DNA of 64,000 nt from Rhizobium favelukesii (GCF_000577275.2 NZ_HG916852.1:3625001-3689000), one strand, 5' to 3'. Shown: positions 17,777 through 27,031, counted from the first letter of the stretch. Translations and numbers: made by a program. Notes: generated by a model not told the origin, from the sequence alone.

Positions 17777-19169
17777 TAATGCAGTTCACTTAGTGAGCTG
17801 CGGGCAAGTTTGATGGTTCAGGATGGGGATTCGTTTTCCCATCCTGTTTTTGTTTGTGATGTCACGCACCCTTGGACATTCGGCCGAATTATCGGCTCTT
17901 TCGCAGGCGATCGACCCGGACTGGATCGCTCAGGCTCTCGCCACGACAGGCAAGGCGAGCGTCCGCAAGCGCAAGCTGCCAGCCGAGCAGGTCGTCTGGC
18001 TGGTGATTGCGTTGGCCCTTTATCGTCATCAGTCGATCCCGGAGGTGGTGGCCCATCTTGATCTGGTTTTGCCCGATGAGGTCAACGCGGATATTGCCAA
18101 GAGCGCGTTGACACAGGCACGGCAGCGCTTGGGTCAGGCACCGTTGGCGCAGTTGTTTGCAATGAGTGCATCATGCTGGGATGAACGCCACCAATCCGGG
18201 CGTGCCTGGCGGGGTCTTTGTCGTTATGCCGTGGACGGCAGCACGCTGCGGACGTCCGACAGCCCGGAGAACCGGGCGCATTTTGGAGCGCAGGCCTACG
18301 CGTCTGGCGTTGTCGCAAGCTATCCGCAATTGCGGCTGCTGACGCTGACGGCGCTGGCGACGCATCTGGTGCGTGATGCGGTGTTCGGAGCCTATGGCAC
18401 AAACGAGATGCTCTATGCCAAAAGCCTGCTCGACCGGGTTCCGGACCATTCGCTGACGGTCTTCGACAAGGGCTTCTTCAGTGCCAGCCTTCTCTTGCAA
18501 TTGCAGACGAAGGGACATGAGCGTCACTGGCTGATTCCGGCCAAAGCCAACAGCACATGGGAACGACTGGATCCGCACCCCACCGATTATCGGGTGCGCA
18601 TGAAGGTCTCGCCCCAGGCGCGGCAGGCAGAACCGGACTTGCCGGCCTTCTGGGAGGTCAGGGCCATCGAGACGACCACCAGCCATGGCAAAAAGCGCAT
18701 ATTGTTGACATCGCTGATGGACAGACAAACTTATCCGGCAAGCGAAATCGTCCATCAGTATGAAGAGCGATGGCGCATCGAGACAAGTTATCGCGAACTC
18801 AAGCAGGAGCTTCTCGGTAGCGAACTGACCCTGCGAAGCGGCACGCCGGAGACTGTCTATCAGGAGGTCTGGGGCGCGTTGCTGGCCTACAATCTGGTGC
18901 GGCTCGAAATGGCAGAGGTCGCGACCGAAGCCCAAGTCGAGCCAACCCGACTAAGCTTTATCACAGCCCTGCATTACCTGCGTCACGAATGGGGATGGAT
19001 GGCGATCGAAGCACCCGGCAAAATCCCCGCCCACCTCACCAGATTGAGAAACAGATTGGCAGACTTGCTGCTGACAGAAAAACGGGGGCGATCATGCCCC
19101 CGTGTCGTCAAAAAACTGCCTGCCAGATACCCGATAAGAGCCGTAAGCAAACCTAAGTGAACTGCATTA
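17777..19169 (+). mobile_element. Complete IS4-family insertion sequence, 1393 bp
   Basis: The element begins TAATGCAGTTCACTTAG and ends with its exact reverse complement, a 17-bp perfect terminal inverted repeat. GACCGCACGAGC is duplicated at 17765-17776 and 19170-19181, a 12-bp target duplication typical of IS4-group elements. The transposase is intact and the two target copies are identical, so insertion looks recent. It carries no passenger gene. Confidence 0.97.
17823..19160 (+). CDS. IS4-family transposase
   Basis: 445-residue DDE transposase. The catalytic residues are Asp138 (AVDGSTLR), Asp215 (TVFDKGFF) and Glu320. The family signature Y-x2-R-x3-E-x6-K is exact at Tyr313, Arg316, Glu320 and Lys327. 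An N-terminal IS4-type DNA-binding domain covers about residues 15-110. The stop codon falls inside the right terminal repeat. An internal ATG at 17862 (MSRTLGHSAEL) is another possible start. Nothing in the frame suggests inactivation. Confidence 0.95.
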   Translation: MGIRFPILFLFVMSRTLGHSAELSALSQAIDPDWIAQALATTGKASVRKRKLPAEQVVWLVIALALYRHQSIPEVVAHLDLVLPDEVNADIAKSALTQARQRLGQAPLAQLFAMSASCWDERHQSGRAWRGLCRYAVDGSTLRTSDSPENRAHFGAQAYASGVVASYPQLRLLTLTALATHLVRDAVFGAYGTNEMLYAKSLLDRVPDHSLTVFDKGFFSASLLLQLQTKGHERHWLIPAKANSTWERLDPHPTDYRVRMKVSPQARQAEPDLPAFWEVRAIETTTSHGKKRILLTSLMDRQTYPASEIVHQYEERWRIETSYRELKQELLGSELTLRSGTPETVYQEVWGALLAYNLVRLEMAEVATEAQVEPTRLSFITALHYLRHEWGWMAIEAPGKIPAHLTRLRNRLADLLLTEKRGRSCPRVVKKLPARYPIRAVSKPK

Positions 19170-19614
19170 GACCGCACGAGCGAGCTTGCTCTCAACGCGG
19201 TCGGCGACAGTCTTGCGCTGATCACACCAACCAACCCGGGGCATGTTGTGCTGTGGAACGACGCCCGCCAGCAATATCAAAGGATCGTCGAGCAGCGCTG
19301 GATCATCGTCGAACAGTCGGAGGGCGTCATCCCCCGGCCGCTCATCACGATGTTGACGGCGTGGCTGACACTGATTTTTGCCAGCTTCGGCTATCGCGCG
19401 CCCAGGAACGTCATCGTTGTCCTGATGTTCTTCATATCTGCGCTGCTGATATCCTTATCGATCTTCGTCGTGCTCGACATGGATGTTCCGTTCGCGGGCT
19501 GGATCGAGATTTCCGACACGCCTCTCCGCCGGGCGCTGGCTGAGCTTCAACGGTAGCAGCGCCCGATTGCCGCGCCATCGAGAACCGACAGCACGGCGCG
19601 ACGCCTCATCAGGC

Positions 19615-19871
19615 TCAGCGAACCGCCACCGCTGGCCAGTCGATGAGATCGGCGTTGGCGCCGGCGAGCGTATCGCGGCTTGGGGCCACGACATCATGGG
19701 GAAAGCCAAGCGGAATGCTTGTCGGAAAGCTGAGCAGGTGTGCGGGGGCCGATGATCGGCAGCGTGCCCTTGTGCAGCAGCCATGCAATGGCGATCTGGC
19801 CGGCGGAAATTCCGGTTTCCTCTGCGATGGCAATCAGAGTGTCGACGGCTGCGGTCTTGCGCGGCATCGCT
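19615..19871 (-). pseudogene. Aldo/keto reductase, C-terminal relic
   Basis: One frame reads TLIAIAEETGISAGQIAIAW, then LLHKGTLPIIGPRTPAQLS, the nucleotide-binding end of aldo/keto reductases, and hits a stop at SAWLSP. A second frame continues with IPLGFPHDVVAPSRDTLAGA and LIDWPAVAVR, the usual C-terminal tail. The N-terminal two thirds are missing and part of the segment between is deleted. The remaining DNA from 19557 to 20146, including an AT-rich stretch near 19938-19962, holds no further gene I can support. Confidence 0.7.
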
Positions 19872-20146
19872 CTCCCCGTGAATGACGACGCCGAGGCCCT
19901 GCTGCCGGCCGGTCTCTCCCTCGAGAAGTGCCGATTATGTTAACATATGATTATTTAACTCGAGATGACCTCTATCGATGGGACATTCGCGTCTTGACGG
20001 CCATCGTCCCGCGTCCTGGACGACGGACCACGGCGCCCACTTGCACGCAGAGAGTTTTGCTGGCGCAGCGGGATTGAATAGCCGCCGGCGCGGCACAGTT
20101 ATCCTTCAGGAGTCTTCTGCCGCCCAGTCTCAGTTTCCGGAAGAGC

Positions 20147-21916
20147 ATGACAACGCATCAGATCCTCGCCTTTGGCGTCATCGGCCTGATGATGGCAGTC
20201 TTCATCTGGGATCGGTTCCGCTATGACGTGGTCGCCTGTTGTTCTCTCGTCCTGGCGGTGGCGGTCGGCATCGTCCCTTTCGACAAGGCATTTTCGGGTT
20301 TCAGCGATGACATCGTCATCATCGTCGGCAGTGCGCTTATCGTCAGCGCCGGCGTCGCGCGCTCGGGAATCGTCGACACGACGATCAAGCGCTTCTTCCC
20401 CAACCTGAACAAGCTGCATGCGCAGCTTGCCCTGCTGCTCATTGTCGTCGCGGTTCTTTCCGCCTTCATCAAGAACATCGGCGCGCTTGCGATCATGATC
20501 CCGGTCGCTTTCCAGTTTGCCCGCAAAACCGGGAGATCGCCATCGCTCTACCTGATGCCCATGAGCTTTGCTGCCCTTCTCGGCGGGCTAATGACCCAGA
20601 TCGGCACCTCGCCGAACATCGTGGTCTCGCGCCTTCGCGGCGAAATTACCGGGGCGCCGTTCACTATGTTCGACTTTACGCCCGTCGGCGCGACGCTCAC
20701 TCTGGTCGGAATCGTCTTCCTGATTTTCTTCCACTGGCTCGTTCCCGAGCGGCAGAACGAGAATCCGTCGCTGGAGGAAGCGCTGGATCTCAAGAACTAC
20801 TTCTCCGAAGCAACCGTGGTGGAGGGCTCGAGCTTTGAAGGCAAGGAGCTGAACGGGATCCTGCAGCTCGGCGATGGGGAAGTGGTCGCAACTGCGATCC
20901 TGCGCGGACATTCGCGCCTCTCGCCATTCCCTGACGTCCTTCTAAAGGCAGGAGATACAATCCTGCTGCAGGGGCGCCCGGAAGCGCTGGACCGCGTCGT
21001 TTCCAATGCCAAGCTCAAGCTTTCCGGCAAGCCGATTCCCGAAGCAAAAGCCGAAGGAGACGTGACCTCAATCGAAGCGGTCGTCTCATCGGAATCGATG
21101 TTGATCGGCTGGTCTGCACGCCAGCTCTCACTGTGGAACCGCCGTCGGATCAACCTGCTTGCCGTCAGCCGCCATGGCCACCGGCTGACGGAGCGGCTGA
21201 GCGAAGTGACACTGCGCGCCGGCGATGTTCTTGTGTTGCAGGGCAGCCGCCGAAACTTGCCGGCGTTCCTGCAGGAATTCTCCTGCCTTCCTTTGGCGCA
21301 GCGCGACATCATGCTTGGCAGGCCGCGCAGGGCCTATGTGCCGCTGCTGATCCTCGCGGCCGCGATGGCCGTGACGGCAGCCGGAATGGTCCCGGTTTCG
21401 GTCGCCTTCTTCTGCGCCGCACTGGCGATGGTCGTCTTCCGGGCGATTCCGCTTGCCGAGGTCTACAAGGCCGTGGACGGACCGATCCTGATCATGCTTG
21501 CAGCTTTGATCCCTGTCTCCGACACACTGCGAACGTCCGGTGGCAGCGATCTGATCGCCGGATGGCTCGGGCACTTTGCGGCCCAGATGCCGCCCTTTGG
21601 CGCATTGGCGCTGATCCTCATCACCGCCATGGCGGTGACACCGTTTCTCAACAATGCGGCGACGGTCCTGGTCATGGCGCCGATTGCGGCGAGCTTTGCC
21701 CAAGCGCTCGGCTATAGACCCGAGGCCTTCCTGATGGCGGTCGCCATCGGCGCCGGTTGCGATTTCCTGACGCCGATCGGCCATCAGTGCAACACGCTGG
21801 TTTTCGGCCCCGGCGGTTATCGCTTCAGCGATTACCCCCGCCTCGGCCTGCCGTTGTCCTTCATCATCGTCCTCGTCAGCGTGCCCGCACTGCTCCATGT
21901 CTGGCCAGTTCACTGA
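20147..21916 (+). CDS. SLC13-family permease with two TrkA-C domains
   Basis: 589 residues in three blocks: about six membrane segments (residues 5-190), a soluble region of about 200 residues with two RCK_C/TrkA-C-like domains (GDGEVVATAILRGHSRLSPF and RINLLAVSRHGHRLTE), and a second membrane block (350-589). Both halves carry re-entrant transporter signatures: SAFIKNIGALAIMIPVAFQF with LMTQIGTSPNIVV, and FLNNAATVLVMAPIAAS with DFLTPIGHQCNTLVFGPG. These fit the divalent anion:sodium symporter superfamily; the substrate could be sulfate, a dicarboxylate or a similar anion. It stands alone upstream of gltX. Confidence 0.87.
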   Translation: MTTHQILAFGVIGLMMAVFIWDRFRYDVVACCSLVLAVAVGIVPFDKAFSGFSDDIVIIVGSALIVSAGVARSGIVDTTIKRFFPNLNKLHAQLALLLIVVAVLSAFIKNIGALAIMIPVAFQFARKTGRSPSLYLMPMSFAALLGGLMTQIGTSPNIVVSRLRGEITGAPFTMFDFTPVGATLTLVGIVFLIFFHWLVPERQNENPSLEEALDLKNYFSEATVVEGSSFEGKELNGILQLGDGEVVATAILRGHSRLSPFPDVLLKAGDTILLQGRPEALDRVVSNAKLKLSGKPIPEAKAEGDVTSIEAVVSSESMLIGWSARQLSLWNRRRINLLAVSRHGHRLTERLSEVTLRAGDVLVLQGSRRNLPAFLQEFSCLPLAQRDIMLGRPRRAYVPLLILAAAMAVTAAGMVPVSVAFFCAALAMVVFRAIPLAEVYKAVDGPILIMLAALIPVSDTLRTSGGSDLIAGWLGHFAAQMPPFGALALILITAMAVTPFLNNAATVLVMAPIAASFAQALGYRPEAFLMAVAIGAGCDFLTPIGHQCNTLVFGPGGYRFSDYPRLGLPLSFIIVLVSVPALLHVWPVH

Positions 21917-21920
21917 CGCT

Positions 21921-21982
21921 ATTGCCCATTTTCCTTGACGCGCGCGGTCGAATATGGCCTTAAGGCCAGCCAAATGGGCAAT
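21921..21982. promoter_or_regulatory. Long inverted repeat between the permease gene and gltX
   Basis: ATTGCCCATTT (21921-21931) is the exact inverse of AAATGGGCAAT (21972-21982), and the loop holds a 12-bp palindrome GGCCTTAAGGCC (21956-21967). It may end permease transcription or form a structured leader upstream of gltX. No T-tract follows, so a simple intrinsic terminator is unlikely. Confidence 0.45.
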
Positions 21983-22104
21983 CGGCGACGAACAGGGGCA
22001 GTGCCCTTTTCCGGCCGGTTTCCTGATCCAGTTATCTGCATTCTTTCCGGCCGAACGTCGCTTTCTCAGGAAAGCCGTCCGGCATCATTTGACGGGCACA
22101 TAAA

Positions 22105-23562
22105 ATGACAGCTTCCGGCGTCCGCGTCCGCATTGCTCCCTCGCCGACCGGCGAGCCGCATGTCGGCACAGCTTACATCGCTCTCTTCAACTATCTTTTC
22201 GCTAAGAAGAACGGCGGCGAGTTCATCCTGCGCATCGAAGACACCGATGCGACGCGCTCGACCCCGGAATTCGAAAAGAAGGTGCTGGACGCGCTGAAAT
22301 GGTGCGGGCTCGAGTGGAAGGAAGGCCCGGACATCGGCGGTCCCTATGGTCCCTACCGCCAATCGGACCGCAAGGAAATCTACACGCCCTACGGCCAGGA
22401 GCTGTTGGACAAGGGCCATGCCTTCCGCTGTTTCTGCACGCCCGAGCGTCTGGAAAAGATGCGCGAAGAGCAGCGCGCCGCCGGCAAGGCGCCGAAATAT
22501 GATGGTCTCTGCCTGAAGCTCACCGCCGAGGAAGTCACCTCCAAGATGGCAGCTGGCGAAAGCTCGGTCATCCGCATGAAGATCCCGGCCGAAGGTTCCT
22601 GCGACTTCACCGACGGCGTCTACGGCGATGTCAGCATTCCGTGGGACTCGGTCGACATGCAGGTGCTGATCAAGGGCGACGGCATGCCCACCTATCACAT
22701 GGCGAACGTCATCGACGACCACCTGATGAAGATCACTCACGTCGCTCGCGGCGAAGAGTGGCTGGCCTCGGTGCCGAAACACATCCTGCTTTATCGCTAC
22801 TTCGACTGGGAAGCACCGGTCTTCATGCACCTGTCGCTGATGCGCAATGCCGACAAGTCGAAGCTGTCAAAGCGCAAGAACCCGACCTCGATCTCCTACT
22901 ACTCCGCTCTCGGCTACATCCCGGAAGCGCTGATGAACTTCCTCGGTCTGTTCTTCGTACAGATCGCCGAAGGCGAAGAGCTGCTGACGATGGACGAGCT
23001 CTCCGAGAAGTTCGATCCGGACAACCTTTCCAAGGCCGGCGCGATCTTCGACATCCAGAAGCTCGATTGGCTGAACGGTCGCTGGATCCGTGAGAAGCTG
23101 TCGGAAGAAGAATTCCAGACCCGCGTGCTTGATTGGGCGATGGAAAACGATCGGCTGAAGGCCGGCCTGCGCCTGTCGCAGTCGCGTATCTCCAAGCTCG
23201 GCGAACTTCCGGATCTCGCGGGCTTCCTGCTGAAGTCCGATCTCGGCCTCGACCTGTCGGCCTTCGCCAAGATCAAGTCGCCGCCGGAAGAGATCCTCGA
23301 GATCCTCAACACCGTCCAGCCGGATCTCGAAAAGATCCTCGAATGGAATGTCGAGACCATCGAGGCCGAACTGCGCGCTATTGCCGATCGCATGGGCAAG
23401 AAGCTGAAGGTCGTCGTGGCGCCGCTCTTCGTCGCCGTCTCCGGGTCGTCGCGCTCGCTGCCGCTATTTGACTCGATGGCGATCCTCGGCCGCTCGGTCG
23501 TGCGCCAGCGGTTGAAACTGGCGTCGCAGGCCGTGGCGTCGCTCGTCGGCCCGAAGAACTGA
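22105..23562 (+). CDS. gltX: Glutamyl-tRNA synthetase
   Basis: Class I aminoacyl-tRNA synthetase, 485 residues, charging tRNA-Glu (or tRNA-Gln where transamidation is used). The N-terminus has RIAPSPTGEPHVGTAYIAL, with HVGT as the HIGH motif; KLSKRKNPTS is the KMSKS loop; RIEDTDATRSTPEF is family-typical. The anticodon-binding C-terminal region is complete. Rhizobia usually carry two gltX genes, and the pairing with lysS 11 nt downstream suggests co-transcription. Confidence 0.96.
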   Translation: MTASGVRVRIAPSPTGEPHVGTAYIALFNYLFAKKNGGEFILRIEDTDATRSTPEFEKKVLDALKWCGLEWKEGPDIGGPYGPYRQSDRKEIYTPYGQELLDKGHAFRCFCTPERLEKMREEQRAAGKAPKYDGLCLKLTAEEVTSKMAAGESSVIRMKIPAEGSCDFTDGVYGDVSIPWDSVDMQVLIKGDGMPTYHMANVIDDHLMKITHVARGEEWLASVPKHILLYRYFDWEAPVFMHLSLMRNADKSKLSKRKNPTSISYYSALGYIPEALMNFLGLFFVQIAEGEELLTMDELSEKFDPDNLSKAGAIFDIQKLDWLNGRWIREKLSEEEFQTRVLDWAMENDRLKAGLRLSQSRISKLGELPDLAGFLLKSDLGLDLSAFAKIKSPPEEILEILNTVQPDLEKILEWNVETIEAELRAIADRMGKKLKVVVAPLFVAVSGSSRSLPLFDSMAILGRSVVRQRLKLASQAVASLVGPKN

Positions 23563-23573
23563 AGGCTAGAAAC

Positions 23574-25118
23574 ATGACTGATAAAAACGAAAAGCGCACA
23601 GCAACGGCAAACATCATCGAACAAGATGATACGCTCAAATCCACTGGCTTGTCTTCAGACGCCACTCAAGTGCGCGCCCAGAAGCTCGAGCTGCTGCGCG
23701 AGCAGATCGGCGACGTCTATCCGGCGCATTTCCACCGCACCATCACCAATGCGGAGCTGGTCGAGAAGTACAAGGACCTCGAAGCCGACGTCGAGACGCA
23801 GGACATCGTGACCGTTGCCGGCCGCGTCTACTCCTCGCGCAACTCCGGGATGTTCATGGATATCCATGATGCCGGCGGCAAGATTCAGATCTTCAGCCAC
23901 AAGGACACCACGCCGGAAGACGCCCGCGCCCTGCTGCCGATGATCGACATCGGCGACATCATCGGCGTCACCGGCGTCGTGCGTCGCACCAAGCGCGGCG
24001 AACTCACGATCAACGCCCAGAAGATCGAAATGCTGACCAAGTCGCTGCTGCCGATGCCTGAAAAGTGGCATGGCCTCACCGACATCGAGGCGCGCTATCG
24101 CAAGCGCCACCTCGACATCATGACCAACGATGAGTCGAAACTGCGCTTTCAGCAGCGTTCGAAGATTGTCTCCGGCATCCGTCGCTTCATGGAAAACGAC
24201 GGCTTCATGGAAGTCGAAACACCCATGCTGCACTCCGTCTATGGCGGTGCCACGGCCGAGCCGTTCAAGACGCATCACAACACGCTGAAGCTCGACATGT
24301 ACCTGCGCATCGCGCCGGAGCTGTTCCTGAAGCGCACGCTGGTTTCGGGCCTTACCGACAAGGTGTTCGAGATCAACCGCAACTTCCGCAATGAAGGCGT
24401 CTCGACCCGGCACAATCCTGAATTCACCATGATGGAGTGCTACTGGGCCTATGCCGACTACGAGGACATCATGGACCTCGTCGAGCGGCTGTTCGAAAGC
24501 CTGGCGCTGTCGATCCACGGGACGACGGAGTTCCCCTTCGGCGACAAGACGATCTCGTTCAAGGGCCCGTTCAAGCGCGTACCGATGCCCGACGCCGTCA
24601 AGCAAGTGACCGGCATCGACTTCCTCAGCCTCAAGACCGACGAGGAAGCTCGCGCTGCCGCCAAGGCTGCCGGCTTGGCGGTCGAGAAGGACTGGACCTG
24701 GGGCGAATGCCTTGCCTTCATCTTCGAGGAGAAGGTCGAGGCGACGCTCATTCAGCCATCGCATGTCACGCATTTCCCGAAGGACATCTCGCCCTTTGCC
24801 AAGGAAGTGCCGGGCGAGCCGCGCCTCGTCGAGCGCTTCGAGACCTACTGCAACGCCTGGGAACTCGGCAACGCCTTCTCGGAGCTCAACGATCCGGAAG
24901 AGCAGCGCCGCCGCATGGTCGAGCAGCTGGAGCAGGCACATGCCCGCGGTGAAAAGGAAAAGCAGCTGGACGACGAATTCCTCGATGCGATCGACCAGGG
25001 CATGCCGCCGGCCGGCGGCCTCGGTATCGGCGTCGACCGCCTGATCATGCTCTTGACCAACGCCCCATCGATCCGCGACGTCATCCTTTTTCCGGCTCGC
25101 CGTAGCAAGGCTGACTGA
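23574..25118 (+). CDS. lysS: Lysyl-tRNA synthetase, class II
   Basis: 514 residues. An N-terminal OB-fold anticodon-binding domain (about residues 75-180, VAGRVYSSRNSGMFMDIHD) precedes the class II catalytic core. Motif 2 is FRNEGVSTRHNPEFTMMECY and motif 3 is GLGIGVDRLIMLLTN; the LysU-specific GGATAEPFKT is also present. The protein is a class IIb enzyme, not the class I LysK found in some other Alphaproteobacteria. It follows gltX closely and is followed by a strong terminator. Confidence 0.96.
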   Translation: MTDKNEKRTATANIIEQDDTLKSTGLSSDATQVRAQKLELLREQIGDVYPAHFHRTITNAELVEKYKDLEADVETQDIVTVAGRVYSSRNSGMFMDIHDAGGKIQIFSHKDTTPEDARALLPMIDIGDIIGVTGVVRRTKRGELTINAQKIEMLTKSLLPMPEKWHGLTDIEARYRKRHLDIMTNDESKLRFQQRSKIVSGIRRFMENDGFMEVETPMLHSVYGGATAEPFKTHHNTLKLDMYLRIAPELFLKRTLVSGLTDKVFEINRNFRNEGVSTRHNPEFTMMECYWAYADYEDIMDLVERLFESLALSIHGTTEFPFGDKTISFKGPFKRVPMPDAVKQVTGIDFLSLKTDEEARAAAKAAGLAVEKDWTWGECLAFIFEEKVEATLIQPSHVTHFPKDISPFAKEVPGEPRLVERFETYCNAWELGNAFSELNDPEEQRRRMVEQLEQAHARGEKEKQLDDEFLDAIDQGMPPAGGLGIGVDRLIMLLTNAPSIRDVILFPARRSKAD

Positions 25119-25140
25119 AACAGGCACACTTGAATAGAGA

Positions 25141-25174
25141 AAAGGCGGCGGCCCGATGGGCTCGCCGCCTTTTT
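25141..25174 (+). terminator. Intrinsic terminator of gltX-lysS
   Basis: AAGGCGGCG near 25142-25150 pairs with CGCCGCCTT (25163-25171), followed by TTTTCTTTT. It begins 22 nt after the lysS stop and could also act for the convergent gene ending at 25187. Confidence 0.9.
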
Positions 25175-25186
25175 CTTTTCGAACCG

Positions 25187-25909
25187 TCAGTGACCGGCAG
25201 CCGGTGCCGCTTCTTCCGCCGCAGGTTGCTCAGCAGGCGTAGCACCGTGCCCGCCGCCCTCGGCCGGCTTTTCTTCCTTCGCCTCTTCCGCCTTCTCGCC
25301 CTTGCTCTTGCCTTCGCCACCCTTCGTGGCAGCGACAGCGATCGGATCGATACAGTCGGAGTATTCGTTAAAGGATGCGTTCAGGGCCGTAATTTCGTCT
25401 TCGGGCAAATCGACGCGTTCGCCGAAGAACAGCCCGTTGGCGGCAGCCGACCCGTCGTAATAGCGGGCGGTATAGGCCTTGGCCTGCGCGCTTTCGAGAA
25501 CGGCATCGGGATGCGGTATGTAGACGACGTCGGCGCCGATCGCCCGGCCGCGAATGTCGGATCGCAGCGTCGGCCCATTGGTATCGAGGACGACGACCTG
25601 CACCAGATCAGGCTTCTGCGCATCGTAGACCGCCTTGGCCACCCGAAGCGCGGTCTTGACCCGCGTCATGCCATCTGTCGGCTCGGTCTTGATATACTTG
25701 CGGATCCAGACCCGGTTCTGCTTCTTGATGGTGACGAGATTGACGTCGGTGCAGGAGAGACCGTTCATTGTTTCCGCGGAAAGGCCCAGGATCCTGTCTT
25801 TGCCGATAAAAAGCGCGGCACCGCCGGAGACGCCCCCGAGAAGGGCGACGCCAGCGATGATAAACACCAATTTCCGGGAAGGCCGGAAGATGCGCAGTAG
25901 GGCCTTCAC
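25187..25909 (-). CDS. Hypothetical membrane-anchored protein with Ala/Glu/Lys-rich tail
   Basis: I do not recognise a named family. From the GTG at 25909 it is 240 residues: one N-terminal membrane segment (LVFIIAGVALLGGVSGGAAL), a soluble region of about 130 residues (GLSCTDVNLVTIKKQNRVWI to NEYSDCIDPI), and a low-complexity tail rich in Lys, Glu, Ala and Gly. Two cysteines, in LSCTD and SDCID, could pair in the periplasm. A longer frame reaches an ATG at 26077, but the added residues look non-coding. The start is uncertain since no good ribosome site is visible. Confidence 0.7.
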   Translation of the reverse strand: MKALLRIFRPSRKLVFIIAGVALLGGVSGGAALFIGKDRILGLSAETMNGLSCTDVNLVTIKKQNRVWIRKYIKTEPTDGMTRVKTALRVAKAVYDAQKPDLVQVVVLDTNGPTLRSDIRGRAIGADVVYIPHPDAVLESAQAKAYTARYYDGSAAANGLFFGERVDLPEDEITALNASFNEYSDCIDPIAVAATKGGEGKSKGEKAEEAKEEKPAEGGGHGATPAEQPAAEEAAPAAGH

Positions 25910-26090
25910 GCCAACTGCTCGGCCATTGACAAGCTCCAACGCAATACGAGTGGTTTCAACGCTAGAGAAATGACGTTTCTGAATACTTAAACGAGCCCTC
26001 CAAGTTTGCGCCAGTATGGGATTAGCACCAAAAAAGGTCCAAGCTTTCCCGATGCTTGCCAATGTCCTTATGGCCATGCTCTAACGGCGC

Positions 26091-26999
26091 ATGGCCTTCA
26101 CCCTTCGCCAGATTCAGTATTTCGTTGCCGTCGCCGAACAGGGCTCCGTGACGCGCGCCGCGCAGAACCTTTCGATCTCGCAATCCTCGGTTACGGAAGC
26201 CCTGAAGGAGCTGGAAACCGACCTCGGCGTCGAGCTTTTCGAGCGCCATCCACGCGGCCTGACGATCACCCACAACGGCCACCAGTTCCTGCGCCACGCG
26301 ACGAAGATCCTGGCGAGCGTCACTGATGCTCGCACCAGCTTTTCCGGCAAGCAGAACGAGATTTCCGGAACGCTCAACATCGGCGTCACCTCGCTCGTCG
26401 CCGGCTATGTCCTCTCCGATCTCCTGGCGCGCTATCGCCGCGCCTGTCCGGGCGTCGAAGTCAGTGCCATCGAGGACAATGGCGGCTATCTTGAACACCT
26501 GCTGGTCGGCGGCGAGTTGGATGTGGCGGTCATGGTCATCTCCAACCTGCGCGACCGCATGGCCCTGCAGGCGGAAATCCTGGAAACCTCGCCCTACCGG
26601 CTGTGGCTGCCCATGGGCCATCCGCTCGTCTCTGCCGACATCATTTCCGTCGCCGACATCGCCCGTGAACCGCTGATTATGCTGACCGTCGACGAAATCG
26701 AGGAAAACACCGGCAAGCTGCTGTCGGCGCTCGGCGCGCGTCCGCATGTTGCCTTCCGCACCCGCTCCGTGGAAGCGGTCCGCAGTCTGGTCGCCACCGG
26801 CGCCGGCGTGGCGCTGCTACCCGATCTCGTCTATCGCCCTTGGTCGCTGGAAGGCGATCGCATTGAGAGCCGCGACGTGTCCGGCTCGCTGCCGGTCGTC
26901 CAGGTCGGCATGGTCTGGCGCAAGGGCTCCAGTCTGCCGCAAGCCGCGCGCGACTTCGTCGGCATCGCCGAAGCGCTTCGATCCGGCCGGCCTCGCTGA
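26091..26999 (+). CDS. LysR-family transcriptional regulator
   Basis: 302 residues with an N-terminal winged helix-turn-helix (LRQIQYFVAVAEQGSVTRAA, then LSISQSSVTEALKELETDLG) and a LysR substrate-binding domain from about residue 92. It lies 132 bp upstream of the ABC importer operon, in the same direction, with a 19-bp palindrome between, so it probably controls that operon, perhaps in response to a polyamine or its aldehyde. The ATG at 26091 fits the family start. Confidence 0.9.
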   Translation: MAFTLRQIQYFVAVAEQGSVTRAAQNLSISQSSVTEALKELETDLGVELFERHPRGLTITHNGHQFLRHATKILASVTDARTSFSGKQNEISGTLNIGVTSLVAGYVLSDLLARYRRACPGVEVSAIEDNGGYLEHLLVGGELDVAVMVISNLRDRMALQAEILETSPYRLWLPMGHPLVSADIISVADIAREPLIMLTVDEIEENTGKLLSALGARPHVAFRTRSVEAVRSLVATGAGVALLPDLVYRPWSLEGDRIESRDVSGSLPVVQVGMVWRKGSSLPQAARDFVGIAEALRSGRPR

Positions 27000-27012
27000 C
27001 GATTCTGGTACA

Positions 27013-27031
27013 ATATCGGAAATTCCGATAT
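27013..27031. promoter_or_regulatory. 19-bp palindrome upstream of the ABC importer operon
   Basis: ATATCGGAA-A-TTCCGATAT is a perfect inverted repeat with 9-bp arms, 13 bp after the LysR stop and 100 bp before the binding-protein start. It has no T-tract and so looks like a protein-binding site rather than a terminator. Confidence 0.65.

Larger units (their letters stand above)
17393..19556 (+). pseudogene. DUF4239-like membrane protein gene, interrupted by an IS4-family element
   Basis: The 5' part (17393-17776) codes 128 residues with two membrane segments (LLVAVVVFALLMTASIGTML and IFVVMTSLVFGLMINSS). The 3' part (19182-19556) codes 124 residues with two more (LTAWLTLIFASFGY and VVLMFFISALLISLSIFVVL). 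Removing the insertion and one copy of the 12-bp duplication joins them exactly in frame to give 252 residues, with no other damage. The insertion adds a TAA at its first bases, so today the protein ends after DRTS. Four helices and a central soluble loop fit DUF4239 proteins, whose role is unknown. Confidence 0.85.

Noticed and set aside
23655..25127. A 490-codon open frame on the minus strand
   Set aside because: It lies wholly antisense to lysS and shows no family motif.
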